From Lewinellaceae bacterium (lineage in GTDB: Bacteria; Bacteroidota; Bacteroidia; Chitinophagales; Saprospiraceae): a DNA stretch of 64,000 nucleotides. The translations under genes were made by a program, and so were the position numbers. This document shows positions 34,853 through 44,635 of the stretch, piece after piece; within the stretch, counting starts at the first letter, position 1; every line of letters begins with the position of its first letter. The notes beneath the pieces were generated by a model, which saw only the letters and a list, made by a program, of their open reading frames with translations, was not told the origin of the DNA and searched no databases. The DNA lies in assembly GCA_016716135.1 (NCBI GenBank), contig JADJWX010000011.1:124001-188000 (forward strand), written 5' to 3'.

Positions 34853-37345
34853 ATGCGACTTTTTGAGCGGAAAAAAACTTTCATTAAACACGCCCGAACG
34901 AATTCCCTTTTCCCGGGTCTTTTTGTGTTTTGGTTGTTAGCGCTGTGGAGCTTTACCGCATGCAATGTTACGAAGCATCTGGACAAGGACAAAGACCCGC
35001 CCTTGCTGCAAAAAAACAGCCTGGAGATCAAAAGCACCAAATCCTTGCCGCTCGATGTGCGCACGGCACTTCAATACGAACTCAGCAGTTTGTACCGCCA
35101 AAAACCGAATGAACTCAGCCTTTTGGCATTTCGCACCCCCGCCCGCTTGTGGTTTTATTACAAGTTTCGCGACAAACCCTCCAAATCAGCAAAGTGGGTC
35201 ATGAAAAAAATAGCGGAGCCACCGGCATTCTTTGACGAATCGCTGTCGATCCGCACGGCCAATAATTTGAAAAACTTCATGGCGCAACGCGGCTATTTTG
35301 ACGCGACGAGCACGTATTCCGTTGAGTTCCGCGACCGCCGTTTTTATTACGGCGATGATCTGTACTTCAACCCGGCGACGGATTCCCTCAGTTCGCATGC
35401 TAATGCGCAGGTCACTTACACGCTCCAACTTGGCCCGCAATACCTCATCGACACGGTGCAGTTCATTAGCCGCGACAGCAATGCCTTGAAAATCTTACGT
35501 GAAATAGCCGGAAAATCCACGCTGAAAAAAGGCGGCGTGCTCGACAGCCGGAGTTTTGAAGCCGAAAAACTGCGTATCACTACTGCCATGAAAAACCGGG
35601 GCTACGCCTATTTCATTCCGAATTTTGTGGAGTTCTTTGGCGACAGCACCGGGTCAAAGGCTAATGTAACAGTGGAAGTGTTACCACCGGGCGACTCCAT
35701 GCTGCACCAGACCTACACGATTGGCAATGTGGCTGTGTTTTCAGACCTGGTGCCGGACCTGAGCTCCATCCGGCGGGATACCACGATCAATGGCGTGTAT
35801 TATGCCACTTCTGAAACCCGCTTTGAGGTACGCCCGTCGCGCATGGCCAAAGCCATTGCCATCCGCCCCGGCACTTTGTACAAACAGGCCGACTTTGATC
35901 AAACGGCGCATGACCTCAATGCCCTCGGTATTTTTCGGTTTGTAACCATCCGGCCATTGCAGGATTCGATTAACCCGGACATCATCAATGTTTCCATTTC
36001 GTTTTCCCTGAACAAGCGCCTGTCCATCGGCGGCGACCTCGACCTGAACTCTTCCACAAATTCCGGCAGTACGGTAAGTGGCCGTTTGCTCGGCATTTCC
36101 GCGAGCGCTTCCGCCGTGAATCGCAACCTGCTGCGCGGCGCCGAAAACATCCGGACCGACCTGGCCTACAGCCTGGAATTTGACCTGAGCCGGAACCGGA
36201 GCAGCCTGATTTTTTCGCAGGAATTCAAATTTCAGAATGAGCTGACCTTTCCGCGCTATTTTGACTATTTCGGGCTTTGGCGACGCCTGCACCGCTGGAA
36301 ACTGCTTAAAAACAGCTTTTACGAACGCTTGCAAAACGACGGCAGGGTACGCATCGGGCTGAATTATAATTACCTGGACCTGCGCGGTTTTTATGATTAC
36401 AACCTCTTCAACGCCACGTTTGGGTATACCGTTCGCTCCAACACGACCGAACACCAGTACAATTTCGACAACATCGGGATCGACATTTTGCGCCCCCAAC
36501 TCCGCCCGCGTTTCGACTCTATTTTTGGTGAAAACGAGTTTCTCAAACTGAGTTTCGGCAACCAGCTTTTCACCGGCTTTTTCCTGCGGTCGTTCACCTA
36601 TACCTACGCCAGCCGGGCCAACCGCTTCGGCGAACGCTGGTTTTTCCGGCTGAACACCGATTTTTCCGGCTTTGAAGAATTCGCCCTCAACCGGCTCTGG
36701 GCCATTCCTTTTGGTGAACAGCGCTGGACAATCTCCGATCTCACCTTTTCCCAGTACATCCGCTTGGACGTGAACGGCAGCTACACCCGCGACTTTACCA
36801 GCGACCTCACGGGCATCGTCCGTCTGGGGGCGGGCATCGCCACGCCGTATGGCGATACCCGGGAGGTGCCTTACGTGAAACAGTTTTTTGTCGGCGGCCC
36901 CTCCAGCATTCGGGCCTGGCGAATCCGCGAGTTGGGGCCGGGGGGCTACATTGAGGTAGACCCCGATACCGGTAATCCGGTGCAACCGGAACAACCCTTC
37001 TTTCAGGCCGCTGATTTTCGTTTTGAGTTCAATGGGGAGTTCCGTTTTCCGCTTTTTTGGTGGGTCAAAGGCGCTGTTTTTGTCGATGGCGGCAACGTCT
37101 GGACCCTGCGGTCCGATCCGCAACGACCCGGCGCCCAGCTGAGCTGGAATTCGTATAAAAATATTGCCATCGGCACAGGCTTCGGTTTGCGGTTTGATTT
37201 TGATTATTTTGTGTTTCGGTTTGATTGGGGCCTGAAAGTGCGCAGGCCTTACCGCACACCTACGACCGGCCATTGGGTGGATTGGACCGGGGCATCCTGG
37301 AAAGATATCAGCAACTTCAACCTGGCCGTGGGCTATCCGTTTTAA
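34853..37345 (+). CDS. tamL: BamA/TamA family outer-membrane lipoprotein (TamL type)
   Basis: 830 residues. The N-terminus has a long n-region and a lipobox SFTAC (LLALWSFTACN), so the protein is probably lipid-anchored as well as a barrel. POTRA-like domains cover about residues 60-390 (LGPQYLIDTVQFIS, IAIRPGTLYKQADFDQTAHD), followed by the 16-strand Omp85 barrel with the L6 loop motif VGGPSSIRAWRIRELGPGG and the end NFNLAVGYPF. Members insert outer-membrane proteins; TamL of Bacteroidota pairs with TamB, which is not in the window. The DUF937 gene follows 30 nt later. Confidence 0.92.
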   Translation: MRLFERKKTFIKHARTNSLFPGLFVFWLLALWSFTACNVTKHLDKDKDPPLLQKNSLEIKSTKSLPLDVRTALQYELSSLYRQKPNELSLLAFRTPARLWFYYKFRDKPSKSAKWVMKKIAEPPAFFDESLSIRTANNLKNFMAQRGYFDATSTYSVEFRDRRFYYGDDLYFNPATDSLSSHANAQVTYTLQLGPQYLIDTVQFISRDSNALKILREIAGKSTLKKGGVLDSRSFEAEKLRITTAMKNRGYAYFIPNFVEFFGDSTGSKANVTVEVLPPGDSMLHQTYTIGNVAVFSDLVPDLSSIRRDTTINGVYYATSETRFEVRPSRMAKAIAIRPGTLYKQADFDQTAHDLNALGIFRFVTIRPLQDSINPDIINVSISFSLNKRLSIGGDLDLNSSTNSGSTVSGRLLGISASASAVNRNLLRGAENIRTDLAYSLEFDLSRNRSSLIFSQEFKFQNELTFPRYFDYFGLWRRLHRWKLLKNSFYERLQNDGRVRIGLNYNYLDLRGFYDYNLFNATFGYTVRSNTTEHQYNFDNIGIDILRPQLRPRFDSIFGENEFLKLSFGNQLFTGFFLRSFTYTYASRANRFGERWFFRLNTDFSGFEEFALNRLWAIPFGEQRWTISDLTFSQYIRLDVNGSYTRDFTSDLTGIVRLGAGIATPYGDTREVPYVKQFFVGGPSSIRAWRIRELGPGGYIEVDPDTGNPVQPEQPFFQAADFRFEFNGEFRFPLFWWVKGAVFVDGGNVWTLRSDPQRPGAQLSWNSYKNIAIGTGFGLRFDFDYFVFRFDWGLKVRRPYRTPTTGHWVDWTGASWKDISNFNLAVGYPF

Positions 37346-37375
37346 CCTTTGGGATTTTAGAAATTAAAAAAATTA

Positions 37376-38035
37376 ATGGCCAACTTACTTGATTCCGTAA
37401 AAGAATACCTGCACCCCGGTTTTATTGCCGAAGCATCCGAACAACTGGGTGAGGGCGAAGAACCAATTTCCAAAGCGTTGTTTGCCTGGTGCGCCACCAT
37501 TTTGGCGGGCTTGCTCAACTGGGTGGGACACGAAAAAGCCATGGGTCAAATTTTTGACGGCCTGGACCACTTCCCCCCCAATTTGACGGACAATGCCAAA
37601 GCCCTGTTGCGCAGTGGTAACCTGGCTGAAAATGATCCCAAGGATGTTTCGGGAAAACTGTTGGGCCAGCTGTTTGGCCCGAAAACTGAAAACCTGATTG
37701 CGGGTGTTGCTACCTTTTCAGGCACCAGCCCTGCCCATGCATCGTACCTACTGGGTGTGGCCGGGCCGGTCATCCTGAGCATTTTAGGCCAACGCGTGCA
37801 GGCCGGCAACCTGAGCCATTCCGGTTTGTCCAACCTTTTGCTCCGAAACCGGGAAGGCATACTCTCGGCGCTTCCGGGCGGCCTCGCCGCTATTTTGCAA
37901 TTGCGCGAAATGGACCCGGCACAGGCAGAGCCCGCCGTTGAGGAAGCCACGGGCTTGAGCTGGGTGCTGCCCCTGTTGTTGCTTTTGGCCTTGGGCGGTG
38001 CTATCCTTTTTTACCTCCGGTATTCCGGCCATTGA
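37376..38035 (+). CDS. DUF937 family protein with C-terminal membrane anchor
   Basis: 219 residues. N-terminal ANLLDSVKEYLHPGFIAEAS then LISKALF-type helices and repeated GxxLxxLFG motifs (GKLLGQLFGPKTENLIAGVA, LLGVAGPVILSILGQRV) typical of DUF937; one C-terminal helix (WVLPLLLLLALGGAILFYL) ends the protein. Function unknown. Between tamL (30 nt) and kbl (19 nt), so the three probably form one transcript. Confidence 0.85.
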   Translation: MANLLDSVKEYLHPGFIAEASEQLGEGEEPISKALFAWCATILAGLLNWVGHEKAMGQIFDGLDHFPPNLTDNAKALLRSGNLAENDPKDVSGKLLGQLFGPKTENLIAGVATFSGTSPAHASYLLGVAGPVILSILGQRVQAGNLSHSGLSNLLLRNREGILSALPGGLAAILQLREMDPAQAEPAVEEATGLSWVLPLLLLLALGGAILFYLRYSGH

Positions 38036-38054
38036 TCTTTACAAATCGTCAACT

Positions 38055-39242
38055 ATGTATAAAAATGTAAAACCAGCCCTGGAACAGGAACTGCAGGGCA
38101 TCCGCGACGCGGGTCTGTACAAAGAAGAACGGATCATCACCTCCAGGCAAGGCCCGGTGATCGACACCACTGCGCAGCCGCAGGTGCTCAATTTTTGCGC
38201 CAACAACTACCTCGGGCTCAGCAGTCATCCGGCCGTAATTGAAGCGGCCATTGAGGCCGTAAAAAGCCACGGCTTCGGCCTTTCCTCCGTGCGTTTCATT
38301 TGTGGCACGCAGGATATTCATAAAGAACTGGAATCCCGGATCGCCGATTTTCTGGGCCAGGAAGACGCCATTTTGTATGCCGCTGCTTTCGACGCCAACG
38401 GGGGTCTGTTCGAGCCGCTGCTTGGCCCTGAAGATGCCATCATTAGCGACGAGCTCAACCACGCCTCAATTATTGACGGCATTCGCTTGTGCAAAGCGCA
38501 GCGTTTCCGGTACAAACACAACGACATGAACGCCCTGGAGGATTGTCTGAAAGAGGCTGCCGGAGCGGGCCGCCGGATGATCTTCACCGACGGGGCTTTC
38601 TCCATGGATGGCACCATCGCGCAGTTGGATAAAATTTGTGATCTGGCGGATAAATATGATGCCATGGTGGGTATTGATGAATGCCATGCCACCGGTTTTC
38701 TGGGAAAAACCGGTCGTGGCACCCACGAATACCGGCATGTGATGGATCGCATCGACATCATCACCGGCACGCTCGGCAAAGCCCTGGGAGGCGCATCCGG
38801 CGGCTTTACGGCAGCCCGAAAAGAAATTGTTGAACTGCTCCGCCAACGCTCACGCCCGTACCTGTTTTCGAATACTGTGGCGCCGGCCATTGTCGGCGCT
38901 TCCATCAAGGTTATGGATTTGCTGAGCGGCAGCACGGCGCTGCGCGACAAACTGGAACACAACACGCAGTGGTTCCGCAAAGCCATGACGGAAGCCGGTT
39001 TCGACATTATCCCGGGCGACCACCCGATTGTCCCGATTATGCTGTACGATGCGCCGTTGGCGCAACAGTTTGCCAAAAAACTACTCGACGAGGGCATTTA
39101 CGTGATCGGCTTTTTCTTTCCGGTGGTCCCGAAAGGCAAAGCCCGCATCCGGGTCCAATTGTCGGCAGCGCATGAGCCCGGGCACCTGGAAAAGGCAGTG
39201 GCGGCGTTTACCAAGGTGGGGAAATCGCTCGGGGTTATTTGA
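38055..39242 (+). CDS. kbl: Glycine C-acetyltransferase (2-amino-3-ketobutyrate CoA ligase)
   Basis: 395 residues from ATG 38055 (19 nt after the DUF937 stop; the frame is open further upstream inside that gene). Fold I PLP enzyme of the alpha-oxoamine synthase family: FCANNYLGLSSHPAVIEAAI, FGLSSVRFICGTQDIHKELE, SDELNHASIIDGIRL, GIDECHATGFLGKTGRGT and the PLP lysine in ITGTLGKALGGASGGF. It splits 2-amino-3-ketobutyrate with CoA into glycine and acetyl-CoA, the second step of threonine catabolism. No tdh is visible next to it. Confidence 0.95.
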   Translation: MYKNVKPALEQELQGIRDAGLYKEERIITSRQGPVIDTTAQPQVLNFCANNYLGLSSHPAVIEAAIEAVKSHGFGLSSVRFICGTQDIHKELESRIADFLGQEDAILYAAAFDANGGLFEPLLGPEDAIISDELNHASIIDGIRLCKAQRFRYKHNDMNALEDCLKEAAGAGRRMIFTDGAFSMDGTIAQLDKICDLADKYDAMVGIDECHATGFLGKTGRGTHEYRHVMDRIDIITGTLGKALGGASGGFTAARKEIVELLRQRSRPYLFSNTVAPAIVGASIKVMDLLSGSTALRDKLEHNTQWFRKAMTEAGFDIIPGDHPIVPIMLYDAPLAQQFAKKLLDEGIYVIGFFFPVVPKGKARIRVQLSAAHEPGHLEKAVAAFTKVGKSLGVI

Positions 39243-39377
39243 GGCATTGGGGTCATTGGGGTAGTTTACTTTTCGTATGTTGCTGAAATGCATTCAGCAC
39301 CCGATTTTTGCCGTTTATCCAATCTGATTCTTGCGCATGCCACTTAGCCGGTTACTGCTTGTCGTTCTTGTGCTGGC

Positions 39378-39409
39378 AGTGAGGGGGTGACTCGAGTCAC
39401 CCCCTCACT
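39378..39409. repeat. 32-bp perfect palindrome
   Basis: AGTGAGGGGGTGACTC followed directly by its reverse complement, with XhoI-like CTCGAG centre, 135 nt after kbl and 53 nt before the LytTR regulator. No T run follows, so it is not an ordinary intrinsic terminator. The gap also has a CATTGGGGT direct repeat at about 39245-39262. Confidence 0.85.
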
Positions 39410-39461
39410 TGGGCCCCTCTCCGCCAAACGGAACAGGAGCCAATGACTTTAATAACCACTA

Positions 39462-40205
39462 ATGACAAATCAACCGTTCCAATCTATGACACTACCATTG
39501 CGCTGCATCATCGTTGAAGACGAGCCCCTGGCTGCGGAAATTCTCGCGGAATATATTGAAATGACGCCTTTTCTGACATTGACACACACCTGCGCCGATG
39601 CCATCAAGGCGCTGGATGTGGTGCATACCCACCCGGTGGACGTTATTTTTCTGGACATCAACCTGCCCAAATTGAACGGGCTTGAATTTATTAAAACCCT
39701 GCGCCAGCCCCCCCGGGTGATTGTGACGTCTGCCTACCACGAATTTGCAGTGGAAGGATTTGACCTTCAGGTCACCGACTACCTGCTGAAGCCCATCGAG
39801 TTCAGCAGGTTTACCAAAGCGGCAAATAAATTATTGCAGCCGCAGCGGCTTTCCGATCTGCCGGACCAAAGTGGAAACAAACCCGCAGGCGCTGCGCGGC
39901 CCTATTATTTTTTCACGGTAAGCAAACGCTCGGTAAAAATTTACCTGGATGAGATCCTGTTCATCGAAAGCTTGAAAGATTCCGTGTCCATTCACACGCC
40001 CGATAAATCCTACCACACCCATTACCAACTGGGCGAGCTGGAGGAACTCATGCGTTCGGACAATTTCCTGCGCATCCACCGCTCATTTTTGGTGGCTATG
40101 GATAAAATTGAATCGTTTTCCGCCGCCGAGGTGGAAATTGCCGGACGCACCATTCCGATCGGACGGAGTCATAAAGAGTATGTGATGGAGAAGTTGGGGC
40201 GGTGA
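39462..40205 (+). CDS. LytTR family response regulator (no kinase adjacent)
   Basis: 247 residues (an ATG at 39486, giving MTLPLRCIIVEDEP, may be the true start). Receiver domain (about 10-125) with VEDEPLAAEI, the phosphoacceptor aspartate in VIFLDINLPKLNG and lysine in DYLLKPIEF; C-terminal LytTR DNA-binding domain (about 145-247) with ILFIESLKDSVSIHTPDKSY, FLRIHRSFLVAMDKIESF and IPIGRSHKEYV. Its usual partner is a LytS/YehU-type histidine kinase, which is not in the window. Confidence 0.94.
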   Translation: MTNQPFQSMTLPLRCIIVEDEPLAAEILAEYIEMTPFLTLTHTCADAIKALDVVHTHPVDVIFLDINLPKLNGLEFIKTLRQPPRVIVTSAYHEFAVEGFDLQVTDYLLKPIEFSRFTKAANKLLQPQRLSDLPDQSGNKPAGAARPYYFFTVSKRSVKIYLDEILFIESLKDSVSIHTPDKSYHTHYQLGELEELMRSDNFLRIHRSFLVAMDKIESFSAAEVEIAGRTIPIGRSHKEYVMEKLGR

Positions 40206-40225
40206 GGAGGGAGGAATGCCTGGAA

Positions 40226-41068
40226 TCAACTTTTTATGGTATCCACCACTTTTTGCATCCCGGACTCAAATCTACCCTCTCCAATGTCTTGATTTAAAAC
40301 ACCTTGAAAATGCTCAATGATTTTGGGTAAATTTTGGTGTTGTTCCTCCAGCCTGTCCCGTTGGGTTTGGAATTGTTTGTATCCAAATTTTCGATCCTTG
40401 GCCTTTTCAATTTTCTTGTCCAGGTCTGCAATTTTATTTTCAATCTCATCCATCACCTCAAAAAAGAAATCATCGTCAAAAACCGCATTATCAATAGAAA
40501 CAGGAATGAATTTTTGGTTAGTTAGCAATTGGCTGTAAAGCGCCAAATCACTTTCCAAGCCAACCCACCCCGATCGTAGGCTGTTTTTTGAAACCAAAGA
40601 AAGTACGGTGTTGTTTTCCCTGATCTGGTTCAAAATAAAATCCTTGATTTTTTCGCCTACCTTCATATTCACGACATCAATGACCGGATCCAATCCACCA
40701 TTTTTAAGAAAGGCATAAATCCGGTCCGCATACTCCCGGTCATTGTGGTTATAAGAAATAAAAACTTTTTGCAGGTTATTGCCGACCTGAGGCGACTGAG
40801 GATTTGCCAAGTTATTTCCACCACCACCTGCCGCCTGTCCCCCACCACTCGTTTTCCCCACCGACTTCGCCAACTCCAACGCCGCATAATTAATCTGCGC
40901 CTGCGTGCGCTGCCACTCGCTAAATTCGATCAGACCCATGTTGTACTGCTTTTTCCCGGCATTATAGCGGGCTTGCAGGAGCAGGGCATCGCTGGATTGT
41001 TGCGCCAGCAGGGCCAGCGCTTCTTCGGTATTTCCCTCGGCAATTAATTGTTGGATTTGTTCTATCAT
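40226..41068 (-). CDS. TIR domain protein with N-terminal EAD11-like adaptor domain
   Basis: 280 residues. Residues 1-70 are a helical domain reading MIEQIQQLIAEGNTEEALAL, then LLQARYNAGKKQYNMGLIEF and SEWQRTQAQINYAALEL, which fits the effector-associated domain 11 pattern; a Gly-rich linker (71-98) leads to a TIR domain (100 to about 225) starting KVFISYNHNDREYADRIYAF and containing GWVGLESDLAL, with E172 in the place of the catalytic glutamate of NAD-cleaving TIR domains. The rest is charged helix (KIADLDKKIEKAKDRKFGYK). Presumably an immune or conflict effector recruited by homotypic EAD contacts. It stands alone, convergent with the LytTR regulator. Confidence 0.82.
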   Translation of the reverse strand: MIEQIQQLIAEGNTEEALALLAQQSSDALLLQARYNAGKKQYNMGLIEFSEWQRTQAQINYAALELAKSVGKTSGGGQAAGGGGNNLANPQSPQVGNNLQKVFISYNHNDREYADRIYAFLKNGGLDPVIDVVNMKVGEKIKDFILNQIRENNTVLSLVSKNSLRSGWVGLESDLALYSQLLTNQKFIPVSIDNAVFDDDFFFEVMDEIENKIADLDKKIEKAKDRKFGYKQFQTQRDRLEEQHQNLPKIIEHFQGVLNQDIGEGRFESGMQKVVDTIKS

Positions 41069-41159
41069 TGGAAACTAGGCGTTTATATAGTTGAAAACAC
41101 AACGGCCAAAGGTAGCAATTGCCGTTTATTTTTTTCAAAAACCAAAACTGCGCCAATAC

Positions 41160-44100
41160 CTACTGCCGGACAATTTCCTGCACCCAAACTTTTGACGGGC
41201 TCTTGATCCGTAAAAAATACATTCCGGGCGGATATTTGCCCAAATCCAGGGCCGTCTGCCAATTGTCGGCAGGCACCCGCTCCAGGGGGCGCCGGAGCAG
41301 CTGTCGCCCTTGCGCGTCGGTGAGTTCAAGTTCGACGGTCTCGCCGCCAAAACCGCGCAATTCCACGTTCAGGGCGCCGGAAGTCGGATTCGGATAGGTA
41401 CTGAGTGCCCGAAAGGATTGTTCTTCTTCCGTATGCACAATACCCTCGATCACAAAATCGTACTGCACACCCGCGCCAAAATCCGGGTTGAAAATCTTCA
41501 CCGGCACCGAAATCGAATTTATTCGCCGGCTCAGACGCAGGTAACCGGTACCGTTATTCGGATAGAACCAAAAGGAAAGCCCGTCGTTACCGGAATCAAA
41601 AAACTCCAGGGTGTAGCAACCGGGCGGAAAATCCAGATCGTCTTCAAAAGTGGTATTGCTCAGCATATTGGTGCGCTGCAACAAGATCGCTCCGGAAGCA
41701 TTTTTTATGCGATAACTGTTCTGGCCGGCATTGTTGTTGGTGCGGACCGTCAGCAGGTAGTCCTGATCATTGGCATAAACATCGGCTCGCTTAAAACCGG
41801 CTTTTGCCCGATCGTTTGCCGGATTTTCATCTGCCGAGCCGTTTACTTTTTTGATTTGTGCCTCAAAAATATTGTCGGGCAAACCGGTATTCCAGAAAGT
41901 CAGATCGGTCAGCGGCAGGGAAATTTCCTCCATGGCGTCGGGCAAAATTGTGCCCGACCAGTTGTAGGTTTTTACCGTCGGGTTTCCATGCACAAAATAG
42001 TCAATTTCCAGGCTGGAAATTGTCGTTTCGCCGGTGTTGCGCACCAGGATCATCGGACTGTTGCATGCCGGATTGATGCGTTCAAATTCGACATCCTCAC
42101 CATTCGGCCGCGCTACCCGTTCCAGTGCAGCATCGCGGCTGAAATTATATGGGCCGTAGGTAACCAACTGGTTGGACACCAAATAGTTGGCCTCCGTCAT
42201 AAACGCGCCGTTCACCCCATAGTCGATTTCCACCTGCCCGCCTGGTGTGACCTGGCTGGTTATATCAAATTCGTGGACATCCGTTGCGGCGCCGGGGCAC
42301 CAGCCCGCCCGGTCGAAAATCCAGGTGCCGCCTTGTGGGTAGATGGGGTTGTCGGCACATTCTTTCCAAACCTGGTAGGTAAAATCCTGGTTGCCTCCAT
42401 TTAAGTTCAGGTAGTGGGTGCGAGGTTGAAATTCGCCATTTTGGCCATGCCCGGTGATGGCCGAGCGCAATTTGAAATGGCGGCCTTCCGGCGACAAGCC
42501 GACCAAACGCGGTTCAAAATGCCGGTTGTTCTGGATTTCCGCGTAATTCCCCCTTCGGAAAGGCCAAATATTTTGAATGTTCTGCACTTCCCGTGGCGGC
42601 GTACCTTTTATGTAAATAAATTCAATATCGAGTTCTTCCTGATTTTGACCACCCAGTTCAATCGACATGCGTTTTTGTCCTTTTAAAATCGGGGCATAAT
42701 CCGTCACGTCAAACGTGAATGTTTTTCCGGCAACACCCAAATCCAGGCCGTTTCCGTAGGGTGTTACCAGCGACAGAATTTCGTATTTCGCCGCTTGTTG
42801 CACAAAATAGATCAGGTCGGTAATTTCCAACGCATCCTCCGGGTCGATCCAGAACGAGTCGAGCACCGTGCCTGTTTCAGAAAAAATATAAGCATAACCT
42901 GCGCGGTTGTATGCCAGGGTGTCCTTGGCGAATACCGTAGAACCATCGACAGCATAAGCGACCACCGTGGTTGGTGTGCCGGGAATAGTGTCTATAATTT
43001 CAACTGGCGTATCCGTCAAACTCGCATTCCCCTGGACAAAAGCGACGTTCGGGCGCAGGTCGGAAGCGAGGAAGTTGTGAAAATGATCTTTCCCACGGGT
43101 CGTTTCCCAAACCGGCATTAGTACCGGTGCATCCGCCGTGTTGGAAACCGCATCGGTGAGCCGGTCGCCCGCGCCTTCATTCATGGGATAGTAAGCCAGC
43201 AGGTTGGCATAATCCGGATGATCCGGGGTGATCGGTTTGTGCATCCAGGCCTGAATGGCTGTGGCATCCAGGGCCTTGTTCCAAACGGAAAACTCGTCGA
43301 TGCTGCCGAGAAAAGCCGAGGTGCCGCTGTTATTCGCCGCCAGGGTAAAGGCCTGCACGTCGATCGGTCGGGTCAGGCCGGTTCCGGAGTGCCAGAGGGC
43401 GCCGTTGAGGTAAATTTTCATCTCGCCGGTTGTGGCATTTTTGGTAAAAGCCCAGTGGTTCCAGCGGCCGGCAAATTCACTTGGATCGGCTGTTTTGTTG
43501 ATCCGGTCGTAACTGCCGCCCGTGCCCCCGCAGTCCCAGTACACCTGGCCATTGCCCCAGGGGAGATGTACGTTCATCTGGCGGTTGCCGCCGGCGTCCA
43601 GCCCTTCAAGCAATGTGGTGTTGGCAGGCAGCAGGTGGGGCAGCCCCCTGACACAAAGCGCGATGGTGATTTCGGTGTTTACCGTTGAAAAATGTGCGGC
43701 CGGAATGCCGATAGCACCGCCGCCTTCGAAATACAGCGCGCGGTTGGCGCCGGCGCTCAGGATCGCCTTGCCTGCGCCGCTGTCGGTTGCGCGCAGGGCC
43801 GGCGTTTGCGGAACCGTTTCATCTGTAAAACTGATTTCGAGCAACAGGTTCGAGGCCCCGTCCCAGGAGAAGGGCTGGTAAAAATTTAAACGCTGTGCGG
43901 CGCCGGACTGGAGGTCGGTATTTTTAAAATACACTTCCGTAAACCCGTCAAGTTCTGGGCTGTCGGGGTTTAAGTCCGATTGGCCGGTGGTTTTGAGTCT
44001 CATGCGCAAAAAACCGATCATGCCCGACTGCGCGGGTGTCAGTTCAAGGGCGCGGATCGGGCCTGCCGACAAGCCGGCCGCCTGTAGTTCGGCGGCTGTA

Positions 44101-44600
44101 AACAGAAATTGCGCCCGGGCCGTTGGTTGCTGGGCAGCGGCCAGGGTCAATTCAGCCGTGCCAGAGCCGACAGAGCTGGCGGCCGGATTGTTTGGACTCA
44201 AAGTCGATTGGTGCTGCCGGTATTGCACCAGGTTGAAAATCGGTTGCGTGGTAAACAGCATGACCGATTCCGAAAAATTGGAAATCCGGTGTGAAGGGTG
44301 CAGTGTTTTTGACGAATCAATCCGCGAAGAATCGGTAATGAACGTATTGCAGGAGTAATCCCACTCCCGGCAACCCACATTTCCGCTACCAACTGCGGCG
44401 TCGTGGCAGCGCATGTTGTATTTCATCCAGATTTTCCGGTACTGCTCGCCGGGATTGTCGGGGAATTGAAAAAGTGCAGACCGGCTTGGGTTCTCCCAGG
44501 TGAATGTTTGGACCCGGATGGTGTCTTGCGCCCGGAGACCGGGGCAAAACAGGAGGATGAACAACATAAAAACCGGAAACAGGCGGCAGTACATACGCAT
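41160..44600 (-). CDS. Large secreted PNGase F-like protein with LamG domain and T9SS sorting domain
   Basis: 1146 residues from ATG 44600 (second ATG at 44594). Signal peptide MYCRLFPVFMLFILLFCPGL, RAQ. An N-terminal region with paired cysteines (YNMRCHDAAVGSGNVGCREW, DYSCNTF), a LamG/concanavalin-like domain (about 295-450; WNHWAFTKNATTGEMKIYLN, SIDEFSVWNKALD), then a peptide-N-glycosidase F-like double beta domain (about 590-830) with LRSAITGHGQNGEFQPRTHY and WIFDRAGWCPGAATDVHEFD. A T9SS domain closes it (YPNPTSGALNVELRG, YPPGMYFLRI). It may remove N-glycans or bind glycoproteins at the surface; catalytic residues were not verified. Promoter candidate at 44636-44666. Confidence 0.83.
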   Translation of the reverse strand: MRMYCRLFPVFMLFILLFCPGLRAQDTIRVQTFTWENPSRSALFQFPDNPGEQYRKIWMKYNMRCHDAAVGSGNVGCREWDYSCNTFITDSSRIDSSKTLHPSHRISNFSESVMLFTTQPIFNLVQYRQHQSTLSPNNPAASSVGSGTAELTLAAAQQPTARAQFLFTAAELQAAGLSAGPIRALELTPAQSGMIGFLRMRLKTTGQSDLNPDSPELDGFTEVYFKNTDLQSGAAQRLNFYQPFSWDGASNLLLEISFTDETVPQTPALRATDSGAGKAILSAGANRALYFEGGGAIGIPAAHFSTVNTEITIALCVRGLPHLLPANTTLLEGLDAGGNRQMNVHLPWGNGQVYWDCGGTGGSYDRINKTADPSEFAGRWNHWAFTKNATTGEMKIYLNGALWHSGTGLTRPIDVQAFTLAANNSGTSAFLGSIDEFSVWNKALDATAIQAWMHKPITPDHPDYANLLAYYPMNEGAGDRLTDAVSNTADAPVLMPVWETTRGKDHFHNFLASDLRPNVAFVQGNASLTDTPVEIIDTIPGTPTTVVAYAVDGSTVFAKDTLAYNRAGYAYIFSETGTVLDSFWIDPEDALEITDLIYFVQQAAKYEILSLVTPYGNGLDLGVAGKTFTFDVTDYAPILKGQKRMSIELGGQNQEELDIEFIYIKGTPPREVQNIQNIWPFRRGNYAEIQNNRHFEPRLVGLSPEGRHFKLRSAITGHGQNGEFQPRTHYLNLNGGNQDFTYQVWKECADNPIYPQGGTWIFDRAGWCPGAATDVHEFDITSQVTPGGQVEIDYGVNGAFMTEANYLVSNQLVTYGPYNFSRDAALERVARPNGEDVEFERINPACNSPMILVRNTGETTISSLEIDYFVHGNPTVKTYNWSGTILPDAMEEISLPLTDLTFWNTGLPDNIFEAQIKKVNGSADENPANDRAKAGFKRADVYANDQDYLLTVRTNNNAGQNSYRIKNASGAILLQRTNMLSNTTFEDDLDFPPGCYTLEFFDSGNDGLSFWFYPNNGTGYLRLSRRINSISVPVKIFNPDFGAGVQYDFVIEGIVHTEEEQSFRALSTYPNPTSGALNVELRGFGGETVELELTDAQGRQLLRRPLERVPADNWQTALDLGKYPPGMYFLRIKSPSKVWVQEIVRQ

Positions 44601-44635
44601 GGAAAGGAGTATTTGATTCAAAAAAAAGAGATGCC

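Noticed and set aside
35741..37273. 510-codon minus-strand open frame opposite tamL
   Set aside because: Antisense shadow of a well-supported Omp85 gene; composition is not protein-like.
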